Shown here piece after piece: positions 33,301-43,100 of a stretch of DNA of 64,000 bases. The stretch's first letter is position 1. Each line of letters starts with the position of its first letter. Origin of the DNA: a virus; the IMG/VR virus record IMGVR_UViG_3300042691_021282, positions 1 to 64,000 of that record; one strand, 5' to 3'. Made by a program: the position numbers and the translations under genes. The notes below the pieces were generated by a model that was not told the DNA's origin, did no database searches, and saw nothing but the letters and a program-made list of their open reading frames with translations.

Positions 33301-36300
33301 GACAGGAATAACAGGAGTAGGAGTATCAGGAATAACTGGAGTTATTGGTGTAGGAGTTGGTCTTGGGGTAGGTGTAGGAGTTGGGGTAGGTGTAGGAGTT
33401 GGGGGTGGGGGTGGAGTTGGTCTTATAATAATATTTCTAGTAGTAACAATATTTCTTTCAGTAACATCAAGTCTTCCTGAAGAAGTAAACTGTGTAGATG
33501 CACTACTATCAGTGTCAACTACATTAAAAGTGTTTTCTCCATTAGTCCATTTTGGATTTCCAACTACAGATGGATCTGGAATGAAGAGAGAACCTATTAA
33601 TCTTCCCGAATTATCTGAAATTAGACGAACCTCAGTAATTTTTGCAACCGCACCAGAAGATTTTCCTCTTAAAGTCATTCCAGGTGAGACCGATCCATAA
33701 AAATCTTCAGTAGTTAATTGTAAAGATCTTGTATCAACATTTAATACTGTTGAAGATTGTGAATATGCAGTCTCGAATAAAGTTTGATTATATGGATTTA
33801 ATGTGTATGTTTCCTGGGGTAAGTTATGTGCTCCAGTTTTATGATTAGGTACACATAACTTAAACTTAATAAAAGAACTAGTAAAATGAGGGTCACTCTC
33901 TACAGTTTCTCCAATTTGGAATGCTCCAGAAACCATTTTAATTTCAAGAAGCTTTGGTATAATGTAACTAGAAACATCCACATACTCAAAGAATGGGGTA
34001 AATTTGGTTCTTGGCTTTAATGCAGTAATATCAAATTCAATATTTCTACTTCTCAAATAATTGATTTGTTCGGTGTAATTTGATTCTGTAGTTTCCGTTG
34101 TTTCAATAATAGTTATTCCATCATTTGCGATAGATCCTCCACCAGAGTTTGATCCGGATCCAGTACCATTACCTGCACCTATATTGGTATTAGGATTAAT
34201 TCCAGTACCTTGATTTGGAGTATATTCTGCAGAAATAATTTGTTTTTTCTTTGTCCTAGAGGTCTCAATTCTTCTACGAAAATCTTTTGCTATATCTGGT
34301 GGAAAAACTTTATTTACAATATCAAAGAAAGCATCAGCATTGCGAACTTTTTTGTTCCATTCCATATGAATGGTATTTCCATTCACGATTCCGGAACTTA
34401 ATTTCCTATCAACCAAATCACGAGAAATTAGTTCTATTGATTTTCTATTGTATTTACTTCCAATTCCAAGATGCTTATTACGCTTCCATGCTGTATAGAT
34501 TGAACTACCCTTTCTATTAAGTTTAGAATGTCTTCCTAATAAAAGTGTATCTCCAAACACATCTTTGGCATTTGCAATCCAATCAAAAGCAGGAATTCCT
34601 TGATTATGACTTGGTGAATTGTTATAAACTGGTATATTATCAGAGTTATTTAAACCAGTATTTGATCCGGGAATAGTAACTCCATTTGTATAAGTTTTAT
34701 CTACTTTACTTTCTATGGTAACCAGTTTTTCTTCAATCCAATTTTCAAAACTGGGTCTAAGTGTAATAGATCCCTCCCAATAACCAACAATATAAGGGTT
34801 TACATTTTCAGTAGTTGATGCAAGATTCTGATATGAATATAATATTTCATTATAATTTAGAGTGATTAAATCTCCGGTTTTTCTAACCTGAGTTGATCCT
34901 AAGTTAGTTGGATAACTTTGATCGGAATTTGAAGAATATTCATCAGTAAATCCATTAATAGATTCTGTACCGAGTTGAAGATCTAATGATGTGGTATAAT
35001 GTGGAGGTCTAAGAGTATTTGAACTAGTGTCAATAGAACATCTAAATAATGGATTTTCTAAATCGTGATATACGTGAGAGCTAAAATTATCAACAAAGAA
35101 ACCACTCTTAAATCTATCTAATCCAGTTGCAGCATCTTTTATTAAATAACTTTCAGTTTTAGATTCCAACATTGATAAAGTAGTATATTTTTCTAGTCTA
35201 TCAACCCTATCCTCTAAAAGTGATATATCACTCATTCTATACCTCTTATGCTGAGATATATCGACTTTTATATTTTCAACATTAAATAGATATGGTGGAA
35301 TAGTTATTCTTGCGATATCTAAAGTATTTGTTGGTAGATTTGGAGCAACTGGAATTTCATTTGGAGTTCCCTTGGCAACCTCAAAGTTTCCTCCCGGAGT
35401 TAAGTATAATAAATCAGTTCTAGGCAAGTAATAGGAATATGATATTATAATATTTTCATCTGGACATAATGTATATTTTGAATATTGACCTTCTCCATCA
35501 AAACGTCTTGCTGAAAATTCAAATGGTGAATACGAACTAGAAGTAAAGGCGGAAACTCTAGGTCTTAAATCAATATAATCGGATGATCTGGAATTTCCAT
35601 AACTTGGTATATCATATTTAAATCCATCTGCAGGATAGCTATTTACTATTATTAACTCTCCAGTGTCTCCAGAATCAATAGTATAATTTTGAAATACTAT
35701 TTTGAGTTTTCCTATTGGATTTTCAGTATTCTCTTTTCTAATTATTCTGCCATAATCATAGAATGATGGTCTTTGACCATCATCAAGATAAAAATTCTGA
35801 GTTATATCTTTAGATGATGTTAGAATTACACTAGTAATTATGGCACTATTACTTGATTGTTCTCCAGTAATTCTTTCTTCCACAGTAAACTGACTATCGT
35901 TTAGATAGACATATTCTAAAGAATCGGATGCCGAACGATTTACAACTAATGCAACTGCTCCACTACTTTCCCCAATTATTTGCTCACCTATTATAAAGTC
36001 TTGATTGCTGTTAAACGATCCTGTAAATCCAGTGAGTTGAATTTTTGGTAAAGTTGGATCTTGACTATTAGTAGATTCAAAAACAGCAACAACTCTTACT
36101 ACATCTGGAACATTGAGGCAAATTTCTTGATCTTGAACTCGTAGACCATAAACATTACTATAAGTCAATCCATCATTTAAAGTTGTTGTTCCTATTCCAG
36201 ATGAAGTTTTAATTGATTTATTTACAACTAAAGTTGATGCCTTGTTTAATTTTTTAATCTTATAACTTGGTTTTACATTTCTTACCGTAGTAATTACATT

Positions 36301-38589
36301 TGCAGTGCCACTTGCTTTTGTCAAACCATAGAAGGTTAATATTTTGCCAGTTGTGTCCAAATCATACTTATCAATTCTCATTGGTTCAATAATACCATCT
36401 GAGTATGTAATAATAAATCTATCCTCATCGAAGGATGCAAAATATAAATCTGGTTCGGTGATAGTTAACCTAATAAAATTGCCAGAAAAAGATATATTAT
36501 TAAATGATCTTCTTTGTAAAATTTCTTGATTTTCTAAATTTACATTTGAAATATTTTCAAATCTCAATTTAGTCATTAAAGATGAATTTGTAGAATCTGA
36601 TAATCCAAATACCTTAATGATATTGTTGACTTCTACGGTAGATGATGGTAGAGAACCATTGCATATTCCAGATATCGTTGTAATTCCTGAAATATTGAAA
36701 GAAAGACCATCATTAGAAACACTTTCAACTTTATTGTATATAGTGTCTCCAGTTAATGTGGTGCTAGCATATGAAACTATATCTCCAACTTTAATTTGAT
36801 TAGTAAAAACAACGTCAATTCCGGCAGATACGGTACTGATGCCAGAAGAAGAACCTGTTATTTTAAACTTGGTTCCGAGGGGTGCAATTGGAGTTTTCTG
36901 TGATAATACAACATCCGCATTAAATGTTGAAATTCCAGTTGTGGAGTATATTGATTTTATATCTGTTATATTATAGTCGATTACTTCATTAATAAGTCTA
37001 CCATCATCAATTCCATTAATTGAAATTGGTTCATTCTCTAAAAATGAACCAGAAACATTATAAAGTGTTAAAATTCTTGAATTACTTATACTTGAAGACA
37101 AGTATCCAGAAGCTTTACTTTTTTTACCTCTAATTAAAGCTGGAGTTGATAATGAAGAAATATTAGTAGTTAATCCAACTTTTGTATAAGTTTGAATATC
37201 AAATAATCTTACATTAAGTCTACTTGTGTTATTAACATAATCCGTTTCTGGAACAAAATCATATACTCTAGCAACACCAATAGTATTTCCTGAAGCACTA
37301 TGAGAAGATACACCAATTCTAGAATCTTTTAATTCGACATATGATGTTGTTCCTAAACCAACAACCGGAGATCCATACCCTCTATTCAAAACCAATGAAG
37401 TTCCGGCATCATACCTAAGAACTTCATTTTCTATAGTTTTTGTGGTTCTTGGTTTTTCTACTATAACTTCTGTTGAAGATATTTTTTCAATATCGTAACC
37501 ATTTACATAAGCTTTTCCTGGTCCAATTTGATAAATCATCAAATCGTCGGATGGAGCAACACCTGTAGAAGTTAATTGATTTTTATAATATAATCCATCA
37601 GTTCTAGTTCTATCATTTAAAGTATCTCTAACAAAAACTGTAAATGGTCTTACAAAATAGTCACCGGACTCATCATATGTTCTTCTTGCCAACTCATCTC
37701 TGATTAAACTATATTGAGTTGATTCTTTTTTAAAAATTGGATTTCCGTTTTCAATTCTAATAATTTCAATAAAATTGTCGGAGGATTCTAATATACCTTT
37801 TTTCTCAAGGATTAGTTCAATTTTTAATCTATCTGCTCCAGGAGCAGTGTAATTTGAGAAACCTTTTGCATTATCTAAAAGTGAAGAATCATCGTCTGAA
37901 GAGACTATACTTTCTACTACATTAAAACCTATTTTATAAGATGGTGAAGAACTATATTGATCTAATAATATTCTTTGTTCTTTTACAGATACAAAATGTC
38001 CACGAGCAAAATAAACACCATCAGAAACTATTGCTGATGATCCAAACGAATTTGAATTATTGCTTATAGTATTACAAATTCCTTCTCCAGATTGAATAGT
38101 AAATCCTAATTCTCCGTAAGTCAAAGAAGATTGTAAAATTAAAGTCTCTCCATCAAAAAAAGTCTTATTTTCTAATTGAGGACCACCACACTCAAGATAC
38201 TTTAAATATAAAGTAAAGTTATTTCTTTGAGAATCAACTGACCTTAACGTATAAACAACTTCAGCCAAAACTCCACTTGATGATCCTTTTAGTTTTTTTC
38301 CTAAAAGTTTATCAAAATACAAAGATACTGGTGTTCCTATATAAGTACTTTCAATTTCTACTGCGGATAAAGGACTGTCAATTCTAACTTTTCCCGGAAT
38401 TACAACAGATCCTTCTTGAAATAAATGTTTTCCTTGTTGCTCAATTTGATTTTGGAGAATTGATTGTAATGTGGTTAATTCTCTAGCCTGGATTGGATAC
38501 CCTGGTTTGAAAAGAACCTTATGATAATTTTTTTCTGGATCAAAATCATCAAAATATGGTGATACGTTGAGGTTAGTTTCCTGTGGCAT
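30304..38589 (-). CDS. Giant baseplate/tail-fibre protein with DUF4815-type N-terminus, 2761 aa
   Basis: The N-terminus (YFDDFDPEKNYHKVLFKPGY, QARELTTLQSILQNQIEQQG, LFQEGSVVIPG) is that of DUF4815 phage structural proteins. It occupies the position of T4 genes 9-12, so it probably replaces gp9/gp10/fibre-connector functions. Around residues 1720-1770 is a Pro/Thr hinge (PTPTPTPTPTP followed by EPEPPIPP). Later parts contain two GxGY beta repeats (NVGIGYSIG, SGGFGYRIG) and a module with VIIGNEIIGYTS. It ends VSQLRAIATALPRI. No transmembrane segments. It is likely a trimeric baseplate-peripheral fibre. It follows gp8 with six bases between. Confidence 0.75.
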   Translation of the reverse strand: MPQETNLNVSPYFDDFDPEKNYHKVLFKPGYPIQARELTTLQSILQNQIEQQGKHLFQEGSVVIPGKVRIDSPLSAVEIESTYIGTPVSLYFDKLLGKKLKGSSSGVLAEVVYTLRSVDSQRNNFTLYLKYLECGGPQLENKTFFDGETLILQSSLTYGELGFTIQSGEGICNTISNNSNSFGSSAIVSDGVYFARGHFVSVKEQRILLDQYSSSPSYKIGFNVVESIVSSDDDSSLLDNAKGFSNYTAPGADRLKIELILEKKGILESSDNFIEIIRIENGNPIFKKESTQYSLIRDELARRTYDESGDYFVRPFTVFVRDTLNDRTRTDGLYYKNQLTSTGVAPSDDLMIYQIGPGKAYVNGYDIEKISSTEVIVEKPRTTKTIENEVLRYDAGTSLVLNRGYGSPVVGLGTTSYVELKDSRIGVSSHSASGNTIGVARVYDFVPETDYVNNTSRLNVRLFDIQTYTKVGLTTNISSLSTPALIRGKKSKASGYLSSSISNSRILTLYNVSGSFLENEPISINGIDDGRLINEVIDYNITDIKSIYSTTGISTFNADVVLSQKTPIAPLGTKFKITGSSSGISTVSAGIDVVFTNQIKVGDIVSYASTTLTGDTIYNKVESVSNDGLSFNISGITTISGICNGSLPSSTVEVNNIIKVFGLSDSTNSSLMTKLRFENISNVNLENQEILQRRSFNNISFSGNFIRLTITEPDLYFASFDEDRFIITYSDGIIEPMRIDKYDLDTTGKILTFYGLTKASGTANVITTVRNVKPSYKIKKLNKASTLVVNKSIKTSSGIGTTTLNDGLTYSNVYGLRVQDQEICLNVPDVVRVVAVFESTNSQDPTLPKIQLTGFTGSFNSNQDFIIGEQIIGESSGAVALVVNRSASDSLEYVYLNDSQFTVEERITGEQSSNSAIITSVILTSSKDITQNFYLDDGQRPSFYDYGRIIRKENTENPIGKLKIVFQNYTIDSGDTGELIIVNSYPADGFKYDIPSYGNSRSSDYIDLRPRVSAFTSSSYSPFEFSARRFDGEGQYSKYTLCPDENIIISYSYYLPRTDLLYLTPGGNFEVAKGTPNEIPVAPNLPTNTLDIARITIPPYLFNVENIKVDISQHKRYRMSDISLLEDRVDRLEKYTTLSMLESKTESYLIKDAATGLDRFKSGFFVDNFSSHVYHDLENPLFRCSIDTSSNTLRPPHYTTSLDLQLGTESINGFTDEYSSNSDQSYPTNLGSTQVRKTGDLITLNYNEILYSYQNLASTTENVNPYIVGYWEGSITLRPSFENWIEEKLVTIESKVDKTYTNGVTIPGSNTGLNNSDNIPVYNNSPSHNQGIPAFDWIANAKDVFGDTLLLGRHSKLNRKGSSIYTAWKRNKHLGIGSKYNRKSIELISRDLVDRKLSSGIVNGNTIHMEWNKKVRNADAFFDIVNKVFPPDIAKDFRRRIETSRTKKKQIISAEYTPNQGTGINPNTNIGAGNGTGSGSNSGGGSIANDGITIIETTETTESNYTEQINYLRSRNIEFDITALKPRTKFTPFFEYVDVSSYIIPKLLEIKMVSGAFQIGETVESDPHFTSSFIKFKLCVPNHKTGAHNLPQETYTLNPYNQTLFETAYSQSSTVLNVDTRSLQLTTEDFYGSVSPGMTLRGKSSGAVAKITEVRLISDNSGRLIGSLFIPDPSVVGNPKWTNGENTFNVVDTDSSASTQFTSSGRLDVTERNIVTTRNIIIRPTPPPPPTPTPTPTPTPTPRPTPTPITPVIPDTPTPVIPVEPEPPIPPVGPTVSNIDAYWDISSPSSGRYTVDLVVTGTGTARISIRQKIDDDPNVAGQIYRNPLRIPSPISDTLSFPWKSSEDVTKDAKFTPGRYRIFTINAKGEKITEIPFQKSPQYGRTDDGDRNKRVLILRDGSGNDTNGSFRITRIEQLPISQNANPNFCRTDPLAQSFFVDDETGIFVTSVDVFFETKDESVPVTLQLRPMIAGVPSNVVIPFSEVTLDPDAVTVSADGSIATRFEFPSPVYLSGPQKQVTRFGDFEKDQSSEYSIVLLSNSPNYRVFISRLGEVDISTQNRISTQPTLGSLFKSQNATTWTPSQLEDLKYNLYRASFGTEGLVRFFNPKLSVGNQKSTVTSVNSFIPLSKTIIVGLGSTGYNTTNVIPGVTLSQGSATGKLIGIGASANQAIVSNVGIGYSIGTYTSISLETETGYGRGALATIGITTVGISTVTITSGGFGYRIGDSVKIPRIQNLGYGGRATITSIGSSNTFIIDEVQGTFNSGISTINYIDSSGITTQTGIGVTISSIFEDQYNDGLHMKVLHMNHGMHSTENYVKIDQFRPTSDEVNSALLEEVLVDDTTITLQSGAGIGFTYFEGSAVSASNPGYVIIGNEIIGYTSVSGDILVSSSTLRGIDETSIESYAIGSPVFKYEFNGISLRRINKVHNFAEVDVNNHPIDLHSYYIKIDTSDTDFDGVGIGSNRSNNLYFKKTTQSGRAGTILSNNIQYEVLAPKINSITPAGSDMTSRIRTFTGTSIGGNEKSFVDAGYQDLPLNARLYFQSPRIICSDINEQKFITESPERRSFSMDVIMTSTDERISPVIDLVPPPSLILTSNLLNNPVGLEDVSLYATDEKVRGTENDPHSAVYVSKPINLAIPANSIKVILSANKNETNDIRVLYKIYRPDATFDEESYELFPGYSNYKLNGVGNTVIDLSLSDGSSDLFVKESNDGEFKEYNYTIDGLPDFTAFAIKIVMIGTNQASPPLVSQLRAIATALPRI

Positions 38590-38595
38590 AATTCT

Positions 38596-40167
38596 TTAAA
38601 ATTGCAAAATGACTTTGATATCTTCTTTTTGATTTTGAGACCTGGTAATTGAGGGTCTATTGTCAACGTAAATAATATCTCCAGAATGTTTTTTTACTTC
38701 GGGATTTGATAATCCCTCTACAAACTCTTGTCCAAGATAGTATGTTTTATTATTTATAGTTGTACTTGATGCAGGTGAAGACTCACTGCCAAAAGATGTA
38801 TCTATAGATAATGAATATTGATCTCCAACTATAGATAAATTTCCACCAGTTCCCGGTGAAGAAGTAAATGAAATATTCTGAAATCCATAAGTTGGATTCA
38901 AATTATCAGTACCATCAAAATTAAATCCATATAATGTTCTATCTTGCCAATATTTCAAAACTCCAGTATTTGAATCATATGAAATAACCTTTCCAATTGC
39001 CGTTGTTCCGGTTGAAATTGTTTGAGTAATTAAACTATCTGATGTATATTCTGCGTCTTGAAAATTTCCAGAAAGTTTTATTGCATATACTGCACTAACT
39101 TTGTCTTCATTTAAAATTTCTTCCGACCCATATGCAATGGGATTTTTTAAAATTCCAAATCTTGCTACTTGATTCCCTAAAATAAAATCTGGATTTTCCA
39201 AATCATTTTCAACTCTGGAATAAACTAAAACGTTGTAAGCTCCAAGTTCTCTATAGATATCATATCCGTGACCTCCTACAGGTGGAATTACAACTTCAAA
39301 AAGTGGTGAAGAAAACCCAACTTCTGTAGTTGATATATCACTTGATTCAATGTCAACTGATGCATATGTATAACCAGATCCACCATTAGATACGGTAATT
39401 GATTCGACTTGAAAATTATCATTAATAACAATAGTTGCCTCTGCTCCAGTTCCGTCTCCTTTAATTGGAACATTAGAATAAATTCCCGGAGAACCAAGAT
39501 TATCTCCTCTGCTTCTTATAATTATATTTTTAATTTGAGTACTTGTTTTTGCATTTTCTTTAATAATTGACGTTGAAGAATCTTCACCCCAATTTTTAGG
39601 AACAGGAATGTAGTTAATTCCGTCAAATTTTATAATATCACTTGGAGAAATAGTATACAAATATTTCCAAATATATCCATCCCCACTTGTTCCAGCTGGT
39701 CTTGGTTCTAAATCGACAAATGTTGGTTCATCTAATGACGGTCTTCCTTCGGGATTTTCTGGATCTGCTCCATTATGAATACAAATATAAACTTTGTATT
39801 CACTATTAACTATATAATAATTTGCTGAATATAAGTTAGTTGCTTGAGAGGGTAATGATAAATTGTCTCTAGAAATCTTATGACGGTACATATCATAAGT
39901 AATTCCAGATTGCCAAGAAACTTTTCTAATTACCTGCTTAACATCTTCCGAATTAATTTTTTTTAATGCAATTATACTATCCCAATAATCATTTTCATCA
40001 TCAAAACTATCTTTTGGTGCAGGTGGGTTTTTATCCCAATTAGCATCATATTCAGTTGCATTTGGGAGACCGATAAAAGCATAATATGAATTAGAAGAAG
40101 TTGTTGCCGAGGAAACAAAATTCTTCGCATTCAATATTCTTAATTGATCAGTTATAATTGCAGACAT
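38596..40167 (-). CDS. 8: Baseplate wedge protein gp8
   Basis: 523 residues (T4 gp8: 334). The signature lies in EPRPAGTSGDGYIWKYLYTI (about 153-172, T4 EPGDGYVWEYLFEI) and the C-terminus HSGDIIYVDNRPSITRSQNQ (T4 HSGEMIYMENRPPIIMAMDQ). gp8 is a dimeric part of the baseplate wedge. The additional length includes a GxGY repeat (NGGSGYTYASVDI) near residue 255-270. A CATAAATA late element overlaps the end of the gp7 gene 17 bases upstream. Confidence 0.92.
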   Translation of the reverse strand: MSAIITDQLRILNAKNFVSSATTSSNSYYAFIGLPNATEYDANWDKNPPAPKDSFDDENDYWDSIIALKKINSEDVKQVIRKVSWQSGITYDMYRHKISRDNLSLPSQATNLYSANYYIVNSEYKVYICIHNGADPENPEGRPSLDEPTFVDLEPRPAGTSGDGYIWKYLYTISPSDIIKFDGINYIPVPKNWGEDSSTSIIKENAKTSTQIKNIIIRSRGDNLGSPGIYSNVPIKGDGTGAEATIVINDNFQVESITVSNGGSGYTYASVDIESSDISTTEVGFSSPLFEVVIPPVGGHGYDIYRELGAYNVLVYSRVENDLENPDFILGNQVARFGILKNPIAYGSEEILNEDKVSAVYAIKLSGNFQDAEYTSDSLITQTISTGTTAIGKVISYDSNTGVLKYWQDRTLYGFNFDGTDNLNPTYGFQNISFTSSPGTGGNLSIVGDQYSLSIDTSFGSESSPASSTTINNKTYYLGQEFVEGLSNPEVKKHSGDIIYVDNRPSITRSQNQKEDIKVILQF

Positions 40168-40183
40168 TTTACGGTTTTTTATC

Positions 40184-40191
40184 TATTTATG
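40184..40191 (-). promoter_or_regulatory. Late-type promoter CATAAATA for gp8
   Basis: Minus-strand CATAAATA overlapping the last codons of gp7, 17 bases upstream of the gp8 ATG. Confidence 0.45.
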
Positions 40192-43100
40192 TGGTAGAGT
40201 AACCAATATATTTAAGAGATTTGGATCTAATAACAATTGGAGATGTAACAATTCCAGAGTACCCATTTATGTTTGCAGCAAATGATTGTGGAGTTTTTCT
40301 TGTTAAATTTGAGATTAATCCCCAAGAATAATTTCCAAAGAATTCACTATAACCAGTTCCAGTTAATCCATTATAACTTTGAACACTTACAACAACTCTA
40401 GAAACATTTGTAATTCCAATTCCAGGAACTGATGTTTGTGCTGTGGAAACTTTAACCGCACTATAAATCCCATCTAAGAAAGTAGAACCTACCCCAACAA
40501 TAGAACCTGAAGAATTCAATGAAGTTACACCGTTCCCAATATTAGAATTATTTACAACAAAAAGATAATTTGTTTGAATACCACTTATTCCAGTAGTAGC
40601 AATACCTACATTTATTGATGTATTTCTAAGAGCAGATGATGTAGGTACAAATAAGTCAAAAGTTATACCAGTCAAAGCTACTCCTGCAATAGATGTAGTA
40701 GCAACACCAACTATAATTCCAAAGTCTCCAGTATATGAGACATTAGTAATATCTTCATATGTTGCAGATGGTGGTTCTATTATTACTACTGGTGGATTTG
40801 CTGTTGTGTAACCAATTCCGGAATCTGTAATGATTATTGATGAAACTGTTCCTCCAATTGATATTACAGAAGATGCCAATGCCGTTGTTCCAATGCCAAC
40901 TGTTACCCCAGATCCTACTGGATTTTGTACAATTACTGAAGGATTTGTTGAATATCCAACACCACCATCTGAAATTATTATTGAGGATATGCTGCCAGCA
41001 GCAGAAACTACTGCTGTAGCAATTGCGGCAGATGTTGTTGTTTGAGATAAAATCCTTATAGATTTTTGTGGAACATTATCGACATTATTTTGTACATATT
41101 CTTTTGCGTTATCAAAGAAAGTTTTTACCCCTTCAACAAAAATTGTTGTTGAAGACGTACTAACGTTTTCAATAATATTTGTTATTGGGAAAATCAATGG
41201 TTCATATATGTTTCTATCTTTAGAAACATATCTTCCATCAACAAATCTATCCTCTGTTTGTCTGCATAATGTAATTGGTCTCTTCAGTATTGTATTTGAT
41301 GAAACTCCCACTCCAAAATAAGAATTTGTTACTATTAAATCACTATTATTAATTTGTTCAACTAACCTATCTGTTTGATCAAGAAGTAAATCTGTTGAAT
41401 TTATATTTACTATATCACCTGTTTCTACTGGTTCTAATATATCTATACTTTGAGTATCAACATCTCCCGTTCCTTTATAGAAAAGAATCTTTAATTTATC
41501 TCCTTCTTTTGGAGGTTCACTAATTTCAATAATACTTCCTCCATTAAAAGTATATCCTTCTCCGGGAACTTGCAGAACATCATTTATAAACACTAATAAT
41601 GTTGATTGAATATCTATACTAGATCCTTTTCTTGCTCTAATAGAAATTTGTTGTCCATCAACTTTAATTGGAAATAATTTACGATTTCCATCTATTAAGT
41701 TTTCTACTGAATCTAAAACCTGAAGAGTTCCGATAGACCACCCATAGAAAGTATCATTATAAATTTGATCTATTGTAAGATTGAATTCTTTAAATGGTAA
41801 AGATGTATTTGTAGGAATTCCTGTTGATCCTCCAACATTTATGGTCAATATGTCACCAATTTGATATCCAAATCCATAGTTAGAAATTTCAAAGTTAATA
41901 ACACTAGAACCTTGTCCAACGATAATATTGACTTTTGCCCCAGTACCAATGCCAGAAGAAAGTGAACTATAAATCAAAGGAATATTGTAATAAGGTAAAG
42001 GGGATTCAAATACAACAATAGGAGGATTTGTAGAAGTATATCCTGTTCCTGGATTTGTAATAGCAACACTTACAATATTTCCATTACTTACAGTAGCAGT
42101 ACCTATTTTATTAATATTAATTATTCCTGTACTTGATGTTGCTACACTAACATTGACGGTTGTTTGTATTCCAGATCTATAACCAGAACCACTATTCCCG
42201 ATACTTATAGATTGAATAGTTCCTGCTAAAGACACAACAGCAGTTCCACCAGCAGCAACAAGAGGTTGATATCCAAATCCTTCAGTAGAAGCAACAGAAA
42301 GTATAATTCCACCTCTGGGTAAACTAGTTTTATTAATATCAGAATCATAATTAATTAAAGTGCTTGGTTCAAAGACAATAGTTGTAATACCAGAAGACTC
42401 AGTTAATGTATATTGATTTTCTTCAATAGTTCCTGTAATTTTATTTGGCAATTGAAAAACATTATTAATTAAAACAATTCCATTTGATGTCACAATTCCA
42501 CTAACATTAGAATTATTTGAAGATAATGTAAAGGCAGTTGTAAATCCAGTAAAACTTAGAGATATACTATCAAAAATATAATTTTTTGCATAAGTTTCTT
42601 CTAAAGAATTTTCTACACCAGATCTTATAAAAACTCTTCCATTAAACTTAGATCTACTGTCTATTTTATAATAATCTTGCTCGTCACCTCTATTGTTTGA
42701 ATTCAAAAATTCTATGTTTCCAAAAGGTGCTTCTGAAAAATGTAAAGTATTATCAATTATGTTGTAATTACCTGAGATTTTTGTAACCGTATCATTTAAA
42801 TTATGACTTTGTACAATAGTTCCTAAAAGAGGTCTTTGTACCAAAATTGAATTTGTACTACCAAAACCTACAGATTTAATTTTCATAATCTCATCATTAA
42901 TTTTAATAAAATCACCTCCATATAAATCATCAGTACTTGAAATTTTTATTATATTTGTAGTTTTGGATAAAGAAGTTGTTACTCCAGTTGTAACGGATGT
43001 AGAAACAATTGGTGATTGTATGATATTGTCTATAGAAATCAAACACTTTGAATTTTGTTTTTTAGATGTGAATTTGTGATTAGTTCCCACTCCAACAGAA

